A stretch of 64,000 nucleotides of DNA from Actinomyces qiguomingii (GCF_004102025.1 NZ_CP025228.1:124001-188000); one strand, 5' to 3'. Shown: positions 35,366-43,077, counted from the first letter of the stretch. Translations and numbers: made by a program. The notes: generated from the sequence alone by a model not told the origin.

Positions 35366-35683
35366 GTGGCGGGTGCGGTCGCGGCGGGTAAATGCTTTGG
35401 TGGTCCGCCGGAGGACATTAATGTTGTGCCGGTGCGGGAGTCGGTGAACGGTGATCATCCGGGTGGCTTCTACGTGTTGGAGCAGAGGTTCGCTAACAAC
35501 CCGGGCAACTACCGGCACATTGATATCCGTATCGAGTACGATGGCCCGCCCGCCAACGCGGACTCCGTCAGCAGGTTGGGGGACGTGAACCCGGTCGATA
35601 GAGTGCCTACCGAGTTTACTGTCAGTTGGGTGGACCAGAACGGAGTGCAATGGGATCTGCCGTTAAGCAATAGACGATCTTGA
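35366..35683 (+). CDS. Orphan toxin tip E, half module without catalytic His
   Basis: Only the second half of the tip is present, from AAGKCFGGPPEDINVVPVRE onward. At the position of the catalytic His in GGHMAGAEYGG the frame reads AVAAGKCFGG. The middle has GDHPGGFYVLEQRFANNPGN and the tail FTVSWVDQNGVQWDLPL. The upstream 40 bases (TTGGTTGGGTAGTTCGTC...) recur before tips F and H. No ribosome site. Interpreted as a non-coding donor of the specificity tail. Confidence 0.5.
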   Translation: MAGAVAAGKCFGGPPEDINVVPVRESVNGDHPGGFYVLEQRFANNPGNYRHIDIRIEYDGPPANADSVSRLGDVNPVDRVPTEFTVSWVDQNGVQWDLPLSNRRS

Positions 35684-35722
35684 GGACGTTTGTGATGAGA
35701 ATATGCGAGGAGGCAACAGACG

Positions 35723-36244
35723 GTGTCTAATGCAGGAAACCCCCGGGAGCTGTTGGGGGAAATTGAAGCTAGGCTTGCGCGGTGGCTGCGAGAAGAGTCA
35801 CGTGGAACTCGAGTGGACATTAACATGGTCGGTATCGGTCGGGTGCTGCTTAGAACCGGGACGCTGGTGGTGAACGGTATCGAAGTGCCGGCTCATATTC
35901 CTTATGAGGTTGCGGCAGTACAAATGAATCATTTGCGTGCTGCGCAGGTTGTGCCTGGTTGGGGTGCGTGGACGTGGTGTCGGTTGTGGATGGATGCGTC
36001 TGATGGGGTGTTGCATCAGGAGTGTGATTGGATGCGTGAGCCGGTTTTCAGTCGTGCTTCTGGTGATGTGCGTCCGGGGCCGGGTGATTGTTGGAGTGAG
36101 TTGGAGCGGTATCCGCGTGATGATGAGTTTGTTCCGGATTGGTTGCGTAGGGGGTATGAGGCTGAGTTGAAGCGGCGTGAGCGTAATGCTCGTCGGCGTG
36201 AGGCGCGTCGTCGTAAGCGTGAGCGGGAGCGGGGTGGTGACTGA
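35723..36244 (+). CDS. YezG-like immunity protein E
   Basis: 173 residues from GTG 35723, GAGGAGG at 35707-35713. N-terminal half: EIEARLARWLREESRGTRVD and INMVGIGRVLLRTGTLVV, a subtype of its own. C-terminal half: SRASGDVRPGPGD form with ELERYPRDDEFVPDWLRR and the basic tail. It starts about 40 bp after toxin half-tip E. Confidence 0.75.
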   Translation: MSNAGNPRELLGEIEARLARWLREESRGTRVDINMVGIGRVLLRTGTLVVNGIEVPAHIPYEVAAVQMNHLRAAQVVPGWGAWTWCRLWMDASDGVLHQECDWMREPVFSRASGDVRPGPGDCWSELERYPRDDEFVPDWLRRGYEAELKRRERNARRREARRRKRERERGGD

Positions 36245-36284
36245 GTTGGTTGGGTAGTTCGTCTGCGTTCTGTGACAACCAGTT

Positions 36285-36599
36285 GTGGCGGGTGCGGGCG
36301 CAGCGGGTAAATGCTTTGGTGGTTCGCCGGAGGATATTAACGTGGTGCCGGTGCGGGAGTCGGTGAACGGTGATCATCCGGGTGGCTTCTACGTGTTGGA
36401 GCAGAAGATCGCTGACAACCCGGGCAACTACCGGCACATTGATATCCGTATCGAGTGCGATGGCCCGCCCGCCAACGCCGGCTCAGTCAGCAGGTTGGGG
36501 GACGTGAACCCGGTAGACAGAGTACCGACGGAGTTCACCGTCAGTTGGACAGAACAGAATGGCTTGCAGGAACAGAAGAAATTCATGAACAGAGATTAA
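36285..36599 (+). CDS. Orphan toxin tip F, half module without catalytic His
   Basis: Same left boundary as tip E (AGAGAAGKCFGGSPEDINVV), again without the His. Middle GDHPGGFYVLEQKIADNPGN, tail FTVSWTEQNGLQEQKKF, the second half of which is unique. The preceding 40 bases match those before tips E and H. Probably silent. Confidence 0.5.
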   Translation: MAGAGAAGKCFGGSPEDINVVPVRESVNGDHPGGFYVLEQKIADNPGNYRHIDIRIECDGPPANAGSVSRLGDVNPVDRVPTEFTVSWTEQNGLQEQKKFMNRD

Positions 36600-36648
36600 T
36601 CGATTATGAGGTCAACGACGGGGTTGAAAACAAGAGATTGGAGCGGAA

Positions 36649-37146
36649 ATGACGGCTAGCGACGGAGAGCTATTGTCCCGTATTGAGGGTGAATTGCGGG
36701 TGTGGCTAGAAACGACACAAAGCGATCGAGTGGAAATTGAGACTAATGGCATAGGCCTTACTCAGGGAAATACTGCATTGTTGCTGCGACGCGATGAAAA
36801 GGAATCTGTGAGGATTCCGTGGGAAATCAGTTCGCCGCAGGGTAAACTAAGGGCTGCGCAGGTGTTGCCTGGTCGGGGTGCGTGGACGTGGTGTCGGTTG
36901 TGGATGGATGCGTCTGATGGGGTGTTGCATCAGGAGTGTGACTGGATGCGTGAGCCGGACTTTGGCTCGGGGGCGGCGGGTGCGGGTGAGTATGCGATTG
37001 AGCTGGACATCTATCCGCGTGATCCAGAGTATATTCCGGAATGGCTGGCTGAGCGTGTGGCGGCGTATGAGAAGCGCAAGGCACGTAATGCTCGTCGGCG
37101 TGAGGCGCGTCGTCGTAAGCGTGAGCAGGAGCGCGGTGGTGACTGA
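36649..37146 (+). CDS. YezG-like immunity protein F
   Basis: 165 residues from ATG 36649 with GGAGCGG upstream. N-terminal half: RIEGELRVWLETTQSDRVEI and NGIGLTQGNTALLLRRD, a distinct subtype. C-terminal half: the GSGAAGAGEYAIELDIYPRD form, also used by copy I, with PEYIPEWLAERVAAYEKRK and the basic tail. It lies 49 bp after toxin half-tip F. Confidence 0.75.
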   Translation: MTASDGELLSRIEGELRVWLETTQSDRVEIETNGIGLTQGNTALLLRRDEKESVRIPWEISSPQGKLRAAQVLPGRGAWTWCRLWMDASDGVLHQECDWMREPDFGSGAAGAGEYAIELDIYPRDPEYIPEWLAERVAAYEKRKARNARRREARRRKREQERGGD

Positions 37147-37150
37147 CTGA

Positions 37151-37771
37151 GTGGGTTGTGCAGGTGCGGGGGACTCGCCTGATGCCGGGGAGATCGTGCA
37201 TGTGAAGGCAGACTCGGCGGTGGAGCGGCAGACGTGGCTGGGTAGAAGCAGTACTACGATGAATCCGGATTTGAAGGATCCTCTGCCGAATGCGACGTAT
37301 ACGGTGGATGGGAAGTTCCACTACACGACCGATGAGTGGGGTAGTACGGTGCGTCTTCAGGTTGACCGGATGGACGTGGTAGACTCTGACGCGACGTACG
37401 AGTCGAAGGCGGTGCAGCGGCGGATCGGCCACTACGGAGACGGTCTGGGTGGGGGCTTCGAGGGTGGTCATCTTACCGGTAAGCGGTTTGGTGATCCGCC
37501 GGAGGACATTAACGTGGTGCCGGTGAAAGAGTCGGTGAACGGTGATCATCCGTGTGGCTTCTACGAGTTGGAGCAGAAGATCGCTGACAACCCGGGCAAC
37601 TATCGGAACATTGATATCCGTATCGAGTACGATGGCCCGCCTGCCAATGCTGGCTCAGTGACCAGGTTGGGGGACGTGAACCCGGTAGACAGAGTACCAA
37701 CACGGTGGAGAGTGCTCTCGCAGGACGCCAATGGCGTAGCAAGGACTCCGGAGATATTCGGAAATCGGTAA
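37151..37771 (+). CDS. Orphan toxin tip G (full nuclease domain)
   Basis: Complete tip from AGAGDSPDAGEIVHVKADS. The nuclease centre is a divergent form, RRIGHYGDGLGGGFEGGHLT followed by GKRFGDPPEDINVVPVKE; the His is kept. Middle GDHPCGFYELEQKIADNPGN, tail RWRVLSQDANGVARTPEIF as in tip C. Nominal GTG start without ribosome site, directly after the stop of immunity gene F. Confidence 0.6.
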   Translation: MGCAGAGDSPDAGEIVHVKADSAVERQTWLGRSSTTMNPDLKDPLPNATYTVDGKFHYTTDEWGSTVRLQVDRMDVVDSDATYESKAVQRRIGHYGDGLGGGFEGGHLTGKRFGDPPEDINVVPVKESVNGDHPCGFYELEQKIADNPGNYRNIDIRIEYDGPPANAGSVTRLGDVNPVDRVPTRWRVLSQDANGVARTPEIFGNR

Positions 37772-37794
37772 GGGAGATTTGGAGGATGATTAGC

Positions 37795-38301
37795 GTGTCT
37801 GGGGAGCGGCGATCCGCGGAAAGGCTCATTAGAGAAACTGAAGACTCTATGAGAACTTGGAGTCTCCAAGAGGGTGCTAGCCGTATTGATATAACGATCA
37901 ACAATATCGGTTTATATGGTCAGTTTGATCCGCAGCTGACTATTGACGGTGTGACAAGAAGGGTTATACCGCCATATGGCATGCGACTGCCTTTCGAAGA
38001 ACTCCGCGATGCGCAGGTTGTTCCTGGTCGTGGGGCGTGGACGTGGTGTCGGTTGTGGATGGATGCGTCTGACGGGGTGTTGCACCAGGAGTGTGACTGG
38101 ATGCGGGAGCCGGTGTTCGAGGACTCGAGTGCGGGTGCGGGTGAGTACGCGATTGAGTTGGATCGGTATCCCCGTGATCCTGAGTATATTCCGGAATGGC
38201 TGGCTGAGCGTGTGGCGGCGTATGAGAAGCGTAAGGAGCGTAATGCTCGTCGGCGTGAGGCGCGTCGTCGTAAGCGTGAGCGGGAGCGGGGTGGTGACTG
38301 A
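37795..38301 (+). CDS. YezG-like immunity protein G
   Basis: 168 residues from GTG 37795, or three more from ATG 37786, which abuts GGAGG (37781-37785) and is therefore less likely. N-terminal half (RLIRETEDSMRTWSLQEGAS; RIDITINNIGLYGQFDP) matches copy C, agreeing with the shared tail of tips C and G. C-terminal half: EPVFEDSSAGAGEYAIELDR, a hybrid of the two common forms, then the basic tail. Confidence 0.75.
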   Translation: MSGERRSAERLIRETEDSMRTWSLQEGASRIDITINNIGLYGQFDPQLTIDGVTRRVIPPYGMRLPFEELRDAQVVPGRGAWTWCRLWMDASDGVLHQECDWMREPVFEDSSAGAGEYAIELDRYPRDPEYIPEWLAERVAAYEKRKERNARRREARRRKRERERGGD

Positions 38302-38341
38302 GTTGGTTGGGTAGTTCGTCCGCGTTCTGTGACAACCAGTT

Positions 38342-38656
38342 GTGGCGGGTGCGGGCGCAGCGGGTAAATGCTTTGGTGGTTCGCCGGAGGATATTAACGT
38401 GGTGCCGATGCGGGAGTCGGTGAACGGTGATCATCCGGGTGGCTTCGATGAGTTGGAGCAGAAGATCGCTGACAACCCGGGCAACTACCGGAACATTGAT
38501 ATCCGTATCGAGTACGATGGCCCGCCCGCCAACGCCGGCTCAGTCAGCAGGTTGGGGGACGTGAACCCAACAGACAGAGTGCCAACCAAGTTTGTTGTTA
38601 AGTGGGTGGACCAGAATGGTGTTGTGCAGAGACGGCCGTTCGTGAACCGTGAATGA
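38342..38656 (+). CDS. Orphan toxin tip H, half module without catalytic His
   Basis: Left boundary and loss of the His as in tips E and F. Middle GDHPGGFDELEQKIADNPGN, but tail KFVVKWVDQNGVVQRRPFVN is almost identical to the tail of the full-length toxin. The nominal frame overlaps the leader of immunity H. Probably silent; it carries the same specificity block as the active cassette. Confidence 0.5.
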   Translation: MAGAGAAGKCFGGSPEDINVVPMRESVNGDHPGGFDELEQKIADNPGNYRNIDIRIEYDGPPANAGSVSRLGDVNPTDRVPTKFVVKWVDQNGVVQRRPFVNRE

Positions 38657-38690
38657 TGCTGTGCCGTGGGTATGTGAGGAGGATGGCGCT

Positions 38691-39191
38691 ATGAGGAGTG
38701 AGATGTCTGCTGAGGAGATGCTCGGCGAGATTGAGGTTGGTCTTGCAGGTTGGCTGAAGAGGGTCGGTGGTGAGCGGGTTGACACGTACATGGTGGGAAT
38801 AGGGCTGGTGCAGCATCATGTATCTTGGGTGGTGATCGATGGTGTGAGGGAGTCCGCGGATATCGATTACGAGGTAACCCGTGTGATGGATGATTTACGT
38901 GCTGCTCAGGTGGTTCCTGGTTGGGGTGCGTGGACGTGGTGCCACTTGTGGATGGATGCGTCTGATGGGGTGTTGCATCAGGAGTGTGATTGGATGCGTG
39001 AGCCGGATTTTGGTTCGGTGCCGGCGGGTGCTGGTGAGTATGCGATTGAGTTGGATCGGTTTCCGCGTGATCCTGAGTTTGTTCCGGAGTGGCTGGCTGA
39101 GCGTGTGGCGGCGTATGAGAAGCGTAAGGAGCGTAATGCTCGCAGGCGTGAGGCGCGTCGCCGTAAGCGTGAGCGGGAGCGCGGCGACTGA
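38691..39191 (+). CDS. YezG-like immunity protein H
   Basis: 166 residues from ATG 38691 with the same leader and GAGGAGG as immunity A. N-terminal half (MSAEEMLGEIEVGLAGWLKR; VGGERVDTYMVGIGLVQHH) is nearly identical to A, so it should recognise the same toxin tail. One landmark Arg is changed (WTWCHLWMD). C-terminal half: EPDFGSVPAGAGEYAIELDR, basic tail RRKRERERGD. Confidence 0.75.
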   Translation: MRSEMSAEEMLGEIEVGLAGWLKRVGGERVDTYMVGIGLVQHHVSWVVIDGVRESADIDYEVTRVMDDLRAAQVVPGWGAWTWCHLWMDASDGVLHQECDWMREPDFGSVPAGAGEYAIELDRFPRDPEFVPEWLAERVAAYEKRKERNARRREARRRKRERERGD

Positions 39192-39371
39192 ACTGTTGCA
39201 GGTTGTCAGTTTGCGTCCGGTTCAGAGATTTGCGGTTGGTGTGGTCGCAGCTGACAAGCACCTCGGTGCTCCGTCGGAGGACATCAACGTGTGGCCGATG
39301 AAAGAGTCGGTGAACGTTAATCACCCGGGCAGCTTCTGGGAGTCGGAGCAGAAGTTCGCTGACGACCCGGG

Positions 39372-40276
39372 AGGGTTATTCATGGGGTGTATGTGAATAT
39401 GAGTGCGAGTGTGGCGGTGATGGTTTGTGGGAAGGTTTGTATGGGGCGGCGGTAGCCGGTGTGTAGGACGCGCCAGGTCTTGAGGTTGGCGATGGCTCTT
39501 TCTACTACGTAGCGGATGCGGTTGATGGAGGTGTTGTAGGCCCTGTCGGCCTCTGGCAGGGGCCCTCCGGGCTGCTTTTTGACCGGGGTGATCATGCCCA
39601 GCCCGATATAGCCCTTGTCTCGGATATGGAGGGCGGCAGTGGCGCTGTCGGGCAGGTGGTGGGGCGGGACGTCCAGTAGGCCGCTGGCGCGCAGTGCGGC
39701 GGCGTCATGCGTGGCGCCGGGCAGCGGGTCGCCCACCCAGGCGATCGCCCCGGAGGGGGTGCAGGCCACCTGCACGTTCAGCCCGGTGGTGCGGTACTTG
39801 CCCGAGAACAAGCCCGGCACGCCCTTCCAGTCCCAGGTTTTCAGCACGGTGCCGTCAATGATCAGGGTTTGAGTGGGGTCGATGTCCTCCACTGTGGGCA
39901 CGCCCCGTCCCAGGGCATCGGCAATGAGAGCGGTGTAGGAGCTGATGATGCGGGAGGCGGTGGGCTGGGAGATGTCGAAGATCTCGGCCAGCAGCTCCTG
40001 GCTGGTGTTGTGCCGCAGGGCCATCACGGTCAGCTTGATGCGCTGGTACAGGCCCAGCACCCGGGAGCCGGCCACCGGCAGGTCCCCCTGGTTGTGCAAG
40101 ATGGCGCACAGGTCCTGAGGCTGGTGGCGGTCGAGCTTCGTGCTAGCATTCATTACTGACGGTCCGTTCTTCGAGGCTATTCACGGTCAAATGAATCCTC
40201 GCAGGAACGGACCGTCCCAACCCTCACCCGCTATACGCGTGTCGCGAACCCCCCCACACCCCCTATGAATAACCCT
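39372..40276 (-). mobile_element. IS5-like insertion sequence with complete ends
   Basis: About 905 bp, bounded by imperfect terminal inverted repeats beginning AGGGTTATTCAT at both ends (left continues GGGGTGT, right AGGGGGTGT). The flanks carry a direct repeat CCGGG (39367-39371 and 40277-40281), the target duplication. It contains one transposase gene on the minus strand. An inverted repeat ACGGTCCGTTC/GAACGGACCGT (40159-40169, 40205-40215) sits before the transposase start. The frame and ends are intact, so it may still be mobile. Confidence 0.88.
39380..40153 (-). CDS. IS5-family-like DDE transposase (DDE_Tnp_4 type)
   Basis: 257 residues from ATG 40153; the stop codon lies inside the left terminal repeat. 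N-terminal helix-turn-helix (LLAEIFDISQPTASRIISSY) binds the ends; the DDE catalytic core shows the first Asp in TLIIDGTVLKTW, the second in PLPGATHDAAALR, and the Glu in VVERAIANLKTWRVL. The HARBI1-like arrangement and single frame fit IS5-type elements of about 0.9 kb. Complete, without frameshift. Confidence 0.88.
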   Translation of the reverse strand: MNASTKLDRHQPQDLCAILHNQGDLPVAGSRVLGLYQRIKLTVMALRHNTSQELLAEIFDISQPTASRIISSYTALIADALGRGVPTVEDIDPTQTLIIDGTVLKTWDWKGVPGLFSGKYRTTGLNVQVACTPSGAIAWVGDPLPGATHDAAALRASGLLDVPPHHLPDSATAALHIRDKGYIGLGMITPVKKQPGGPLPEADRAYNTSINRIRYVVERAIANLKTWRVLHTGYRRPIQTFPQTITATLALIFTYTP

Positions 40277-40458
40277 CCGGGTAACTACGGGTATATTGAC
40301 ATATGTATCGAGTACGACGGTCCGCTTGCGAACGCGGATTCTGTGACTAGGCTGGGGGACGTGAGCCCGGTGGACAGAGTACCGACGAAATTCAGAGTCA
40401 GCTGGGTTGACCGTCAAGGTCTTCCTGACGGTCAGTCGTTCGGGAACAGGCGGGTGTA

Positions 40459-40992
40459 GTGAGTCCAGTGATGCGATACGAAATGGGGTGCGCCGTGGCG
40501 GCTAAAGGTGACGCGGTATTCAAGCGGGTGGAGTCCTCGCTTGCGTCATGGTTGTGTGATCAGTCGGATGGAAACTACTTGGAGATTGAGATAGTCGGTA
40601 TCGGTTTGACGCAGCGCATGAGAGAATGGCTGGTACGCGGCTGTGTGCGTGAGCGTGTGGCGATACCTTACGAAGCAACCTCTATGGTTGATGAGCTTCG
40701 TGCTGCGCAGGTGTTGCCTGGTCGTGGGGCGTGGACGTGGTGTCGGTTGTGGATGGATGCGTCTGATGGGGTGTTGCACCAGGAGTGTGACTGGATGCGT
40801 GAGCCGGACTTTGGCTCGGGGGCGGCGGGTGCGGGCGAGTATGCGATTGAGTTGGACATTTATCCGCGTGATCCTGAGTTTGTTCCGGATTGGCTGGCTG
40901 AGCGTGTGGCGGCGTATGAGAAGCGTAAGGAGCGTAATGCTCGCAGGCGTGAGGCGCGTCGTCGTAGGCGTGAGCAGGAGCGCAGCGACTGA
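40459..40992 (+). CDS. YezG-like immunity protein I
   Basis: Up to 177 residues from GTG 40459; ATG 40471 or GTG 40495 (VAAKGDAVF, preceded by GGGGTG) are alternative starts and the family length favours the last. N-terminal half: RVESSLASWLCDQSDGNYLE and IVGIGLTQRMREWLVRG, a distinct subtype. C-terminal half: GSGAAGAGEYAIELDIYPRD as in copy F, then the basic tail. Last cassette of the array, downstream of the IS-split tip I. Confidence 0.7.
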   Translation: MSPVMRYEMGCAVAAKGDAVFKRVESSLASWLCDQSDGNYLEIEIVGIGLTQRMREWLVRGCVRERVAIPYEATSMVDELRAAQVLPGRGAWTWCRLWMDASDGVLHQECDWMREPDFGSGAAGAGEYAIELDIYPRDPEFVPDWLAERVAAYEKRKERNARRREARRRRREQERSD

Positions 40993-41841
40993 GCCGTTTG
41001 GGTGTGAGGTGATTGCTGGCTTTGGTGGTTGATGCGACGTTGGCCAAAGGGACTCTTCGTGTTTGGGGGTGTGGTTTCGGCTCGGGCGTTCCACGGCGTG
41101 TTCTGGAGGTGTCGATACGCGGTCCGGAGGTGTTGGGTGCGGAGTCGTAGCGTCGTCGTGGGGTGTGTTGCGTACGTCCCTTCGGCGTTTACTACTCCGG
41201 TTAGACCTCTGCTGAAGGCTGCGCAGCCCTTCAACAGAGGCCTAACCGGAGTAGCAGAGTACGAACCGGACTGGTAGACGACCCCGTCCACAGGCACGAA
41301 GACGCCGTCGACCTCGCCCGGTGGCCCAGGCAGTAGTCCAAACGCCAGTCCCCCGCCAGCTGACAGCCTCAAACACGAGGAGCCGATACATCTTCAGAAC
41401 GCGGGCCAGCCGCCGAGGACGTGCTCCTGGGCCGAGTTCTCTAACCGGCCCCACCAATCTGCCCAAACCGAGTCTTCGCGCTGGTGAGTGTGGTGACCGG
41501 CGTGTCGCGGGGTGAAGCGCGCCGGTTCGCCGCGGCCGACTTGGCCGCCCCGACCGGCGGTCGCGATTGTGTGATCGCAGTCGGGGCGAAGGGATTCGAC
41601 TCGACTGGTTCGAGACTGACAGACGCTGTTCGTGCGATTGAGGAGATGGCAGACGCGGGTACCGGGGGCCAGATCGTGTTCGCTGCGGTGGAACGTGACA
41701 AGTGCAGCCCTGGAAGTCATGTCGGACGAGCGTGACGCACACGACCCTGATTGATGGTGCTGCGCGTCCGCGTTCGGGGTAGTGTCGTTTCTATAAACAG
41801 CGACTTCGGGTCGTCCGCAGGCAAGATCGAGGTAGGAGCTC
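40993..41841. other. Region between the immunity array and a tenth paralogue
   Basis: Mostly without recognisable genes. It contains a degraded relative of the dispersed repeat on the minus strand (41056-41100), a very long hairpin (41191-41255) and a plus-strand frame of about 80 residues ending at 41735 (FAAADLAAPTGGRDCVIAVG; GFDSTGSRLTDAVRAIEEM) with GC-rich third positions. That frame could be a remnant of a real gene but has no convincing start and no recognised relative. Confidence 0.4.
41191..41255. repeat. Long near-perfect palindrome
   Basis: CTACTCCGGTTAG (41192-41204) pairs with CTAACCGGAGTAG (41242-41254). Inside, CCTCTG pairs with CAGAGG and TGAAGG with CCTTCA around CTGCGCAG. 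A related structure with the same CTACTCCGGTT words lies at 56536-56668. It may act as a bidirectional terminator or be a palindromic mobile repeat. Confidence 0.7.
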
Positions 41842-42282
41842 ATGACCGAGTGGTCCTTCGAAGCACAGATGCAGGCCGTCGAGACGCTGTCCGACGCCTG
41901 CGTACGTTGGATGCGCTCCGCCCATGTGGAGGAGATGTCAATCGAGGTGCAGGCCGTAGGTGCCCGCGCCGGCGTGCGCAGCCGCGCACTGCGCTCCTCC
42001 GGGCTGATGCGGCGCGGCGGCTGGGAGGACAACATCGTGCCCCGGGAGGTTGTCGAACCCGCTGTCAAGGTGCGCATCGCCATGGCCCGGCCGGGCGGCG
42101 GCGCCTGGACCAAGGGCGTGTTCACCATGAATAAGCAGGACTACCAGCTGATCTCCGACTTCGACTACGACCACGAGCCCATCCTCAACCCGCCCTACAC
42201 AGCCGAGGACGTCGCCCAAGAGCTGGAGCTGTTCCCCCGCGACCCCAAGGCGATGCCGGACTGGATGAAGCTGAACCAGTGA
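41842..42282 (+). CDS. Solitary YezG-like immunity paralogue without basic tail
   Basis: 146 residues from ATG 41842 with TAGGAG upstream. The C-terminal half keeps the family pattern: GGGAWTKGVFTMNKQDYQLI, then DFDYDHEPILNPPY and LELFPRDPKAMPDWM, which align with GAWTWCRLW, CDWMREP and ELERYPRDDEFVPDW of the array. It lacks the Arg/Lys-rich tail and uses GC-rich codons like the chromosomal background, so it may be the older, resident form. The stop overlaps the next start (GTGA). Confidence 0.65.
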   Translation: MTEWSFEAQMQAVETLSDACVRWMRSAHVEEMSIEVQAVGARAGVRSRALRSSGLMRRGGWEDNIVPREVVEPAVKVRIAMARPGGGAWTKGVFTMNKQDYQLISDFDYDHEPILNPPYTAEDVAQELELFPRDPKAMPDWMKLNQ

Positions 42283-42863
42283 ACAGCCCCTACCCGGACT
42301 ATCCGAGTTCTCCCCACTACCCCGCGCAGCAGGCCTCGCTGCCGCCAACACAGGCTCAGCCCACACCCGGCGGCCCATACCTGGCGTATCAGGCGCCGTA
42401 CCCGGTCCCACCAGGGACGCCGCAGCAGGTACCGTATCCGCCCTACGCCCAGCAGCACTACACGGCGGCCAAACCCCGGCCCACCGCCGCAATCGCCTGG
42501 TTCATGGGGCTATTCGTGTTCGCCTTCTATCCCGGCATCGGAGCGATCATAACGTCGGTCATTATGATCGCCGTCGGCTTGAACTGCCGTAAGGATCCCG
42601 AACCCGTAAGGACGAATGGCACGGCAGCCGCCAACTGGGGCCTCAACTATTTGCTGGCCACTGTGCTCCTCCTGGGCAGCTTCCTCTACTACATGATCGC
42701 GATCCTGCCCGGACGAGGCTCAGATGACTTCCTACCATGGGGACTGCCAGTCGTGGCCTGGCTGCTCATCTCCCTGTTTCACATCATCATCTCCATCGCC
42801 TTCGGTGTGCGGGCAAGCCGCGGCAAGGTCGTTCCCTTCCGCGGCATCCCCTTCATCAAATAG
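42279..42863 (+). CDS. DUF4870-like membrane protein
   Basis: 194 residues from GTG 42279, overlapping the previous stop by four bases. The first ~65 residues are Pro/Tyr/Gln-rich (PYPVPPGTPQQVPYPPYAQQ), a common feature of actinobacterial membrane proteins. About four hydrophobic helices follow (GLFVFAFYPGIGAIITSVIM; LLATVLLLGSFLYYMIAILP; VVAWLLISLFHIIISIAFGV). The arrangement recalls DUF4870. Coupling to the immunity paralogue suggests co-expression, but its role is unknown. Confidence 0.65.
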   Translation: MNSPYPDYPSSPHYPAQQASLPPTQAQPTPGGPYLAYQAPYPVPPGTPQQVPYPPYAQQHYTAAKPRPTAAIAWFMGLFVFAFYPGIGAIITSVIMIAVGLNCRKDPEPVRTNGTAAANWGLNYLLATVLLLGSFLYYMIAILPGRGSDDFLPWGLPVVAWLLISLFHIIISIAFGVRASRGKVVPFRGIPFIK

Positions 42864-43077
42864 CCGGGACTCCACCAGCTGGGGGCTGGCGCGAAGTGGC
42901 TCTTTGCGTGGGGGCGGAGGGAGTGCGGGCCTATGCACACCGCCGGCCCCGGCATTGCAGCCTTGGCGCACGTGGGAGAGCAGGCGGTCCCGCCCACAGG
43001 CCCGGGGTCAGGCACCGTACACGCTGTCACACCGCCTACCTACCACCGCACCCACAAACACGAACAGCCCGTAAAGC

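Larger units (their letters stand above)
39196..40459 (+). pseudogene. Orphan toxin tip I, split by an insertion sequence
   Basis: The left part (39196-39371) reads VVAADKHLGAPSEDINVWPM and SVNVNHPGSFWESEQKFADD; the right part (40277-40459) continues PGNYGYIDICIEYDGPLANA and ends KFRVSWVDRQGLPDGQSF. Removing 39372-40276 and one copy of CCGGG rejoins the frame. Like E, F and H it lacks the catalytic His. The tail is unique. Confidence 0.75.
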
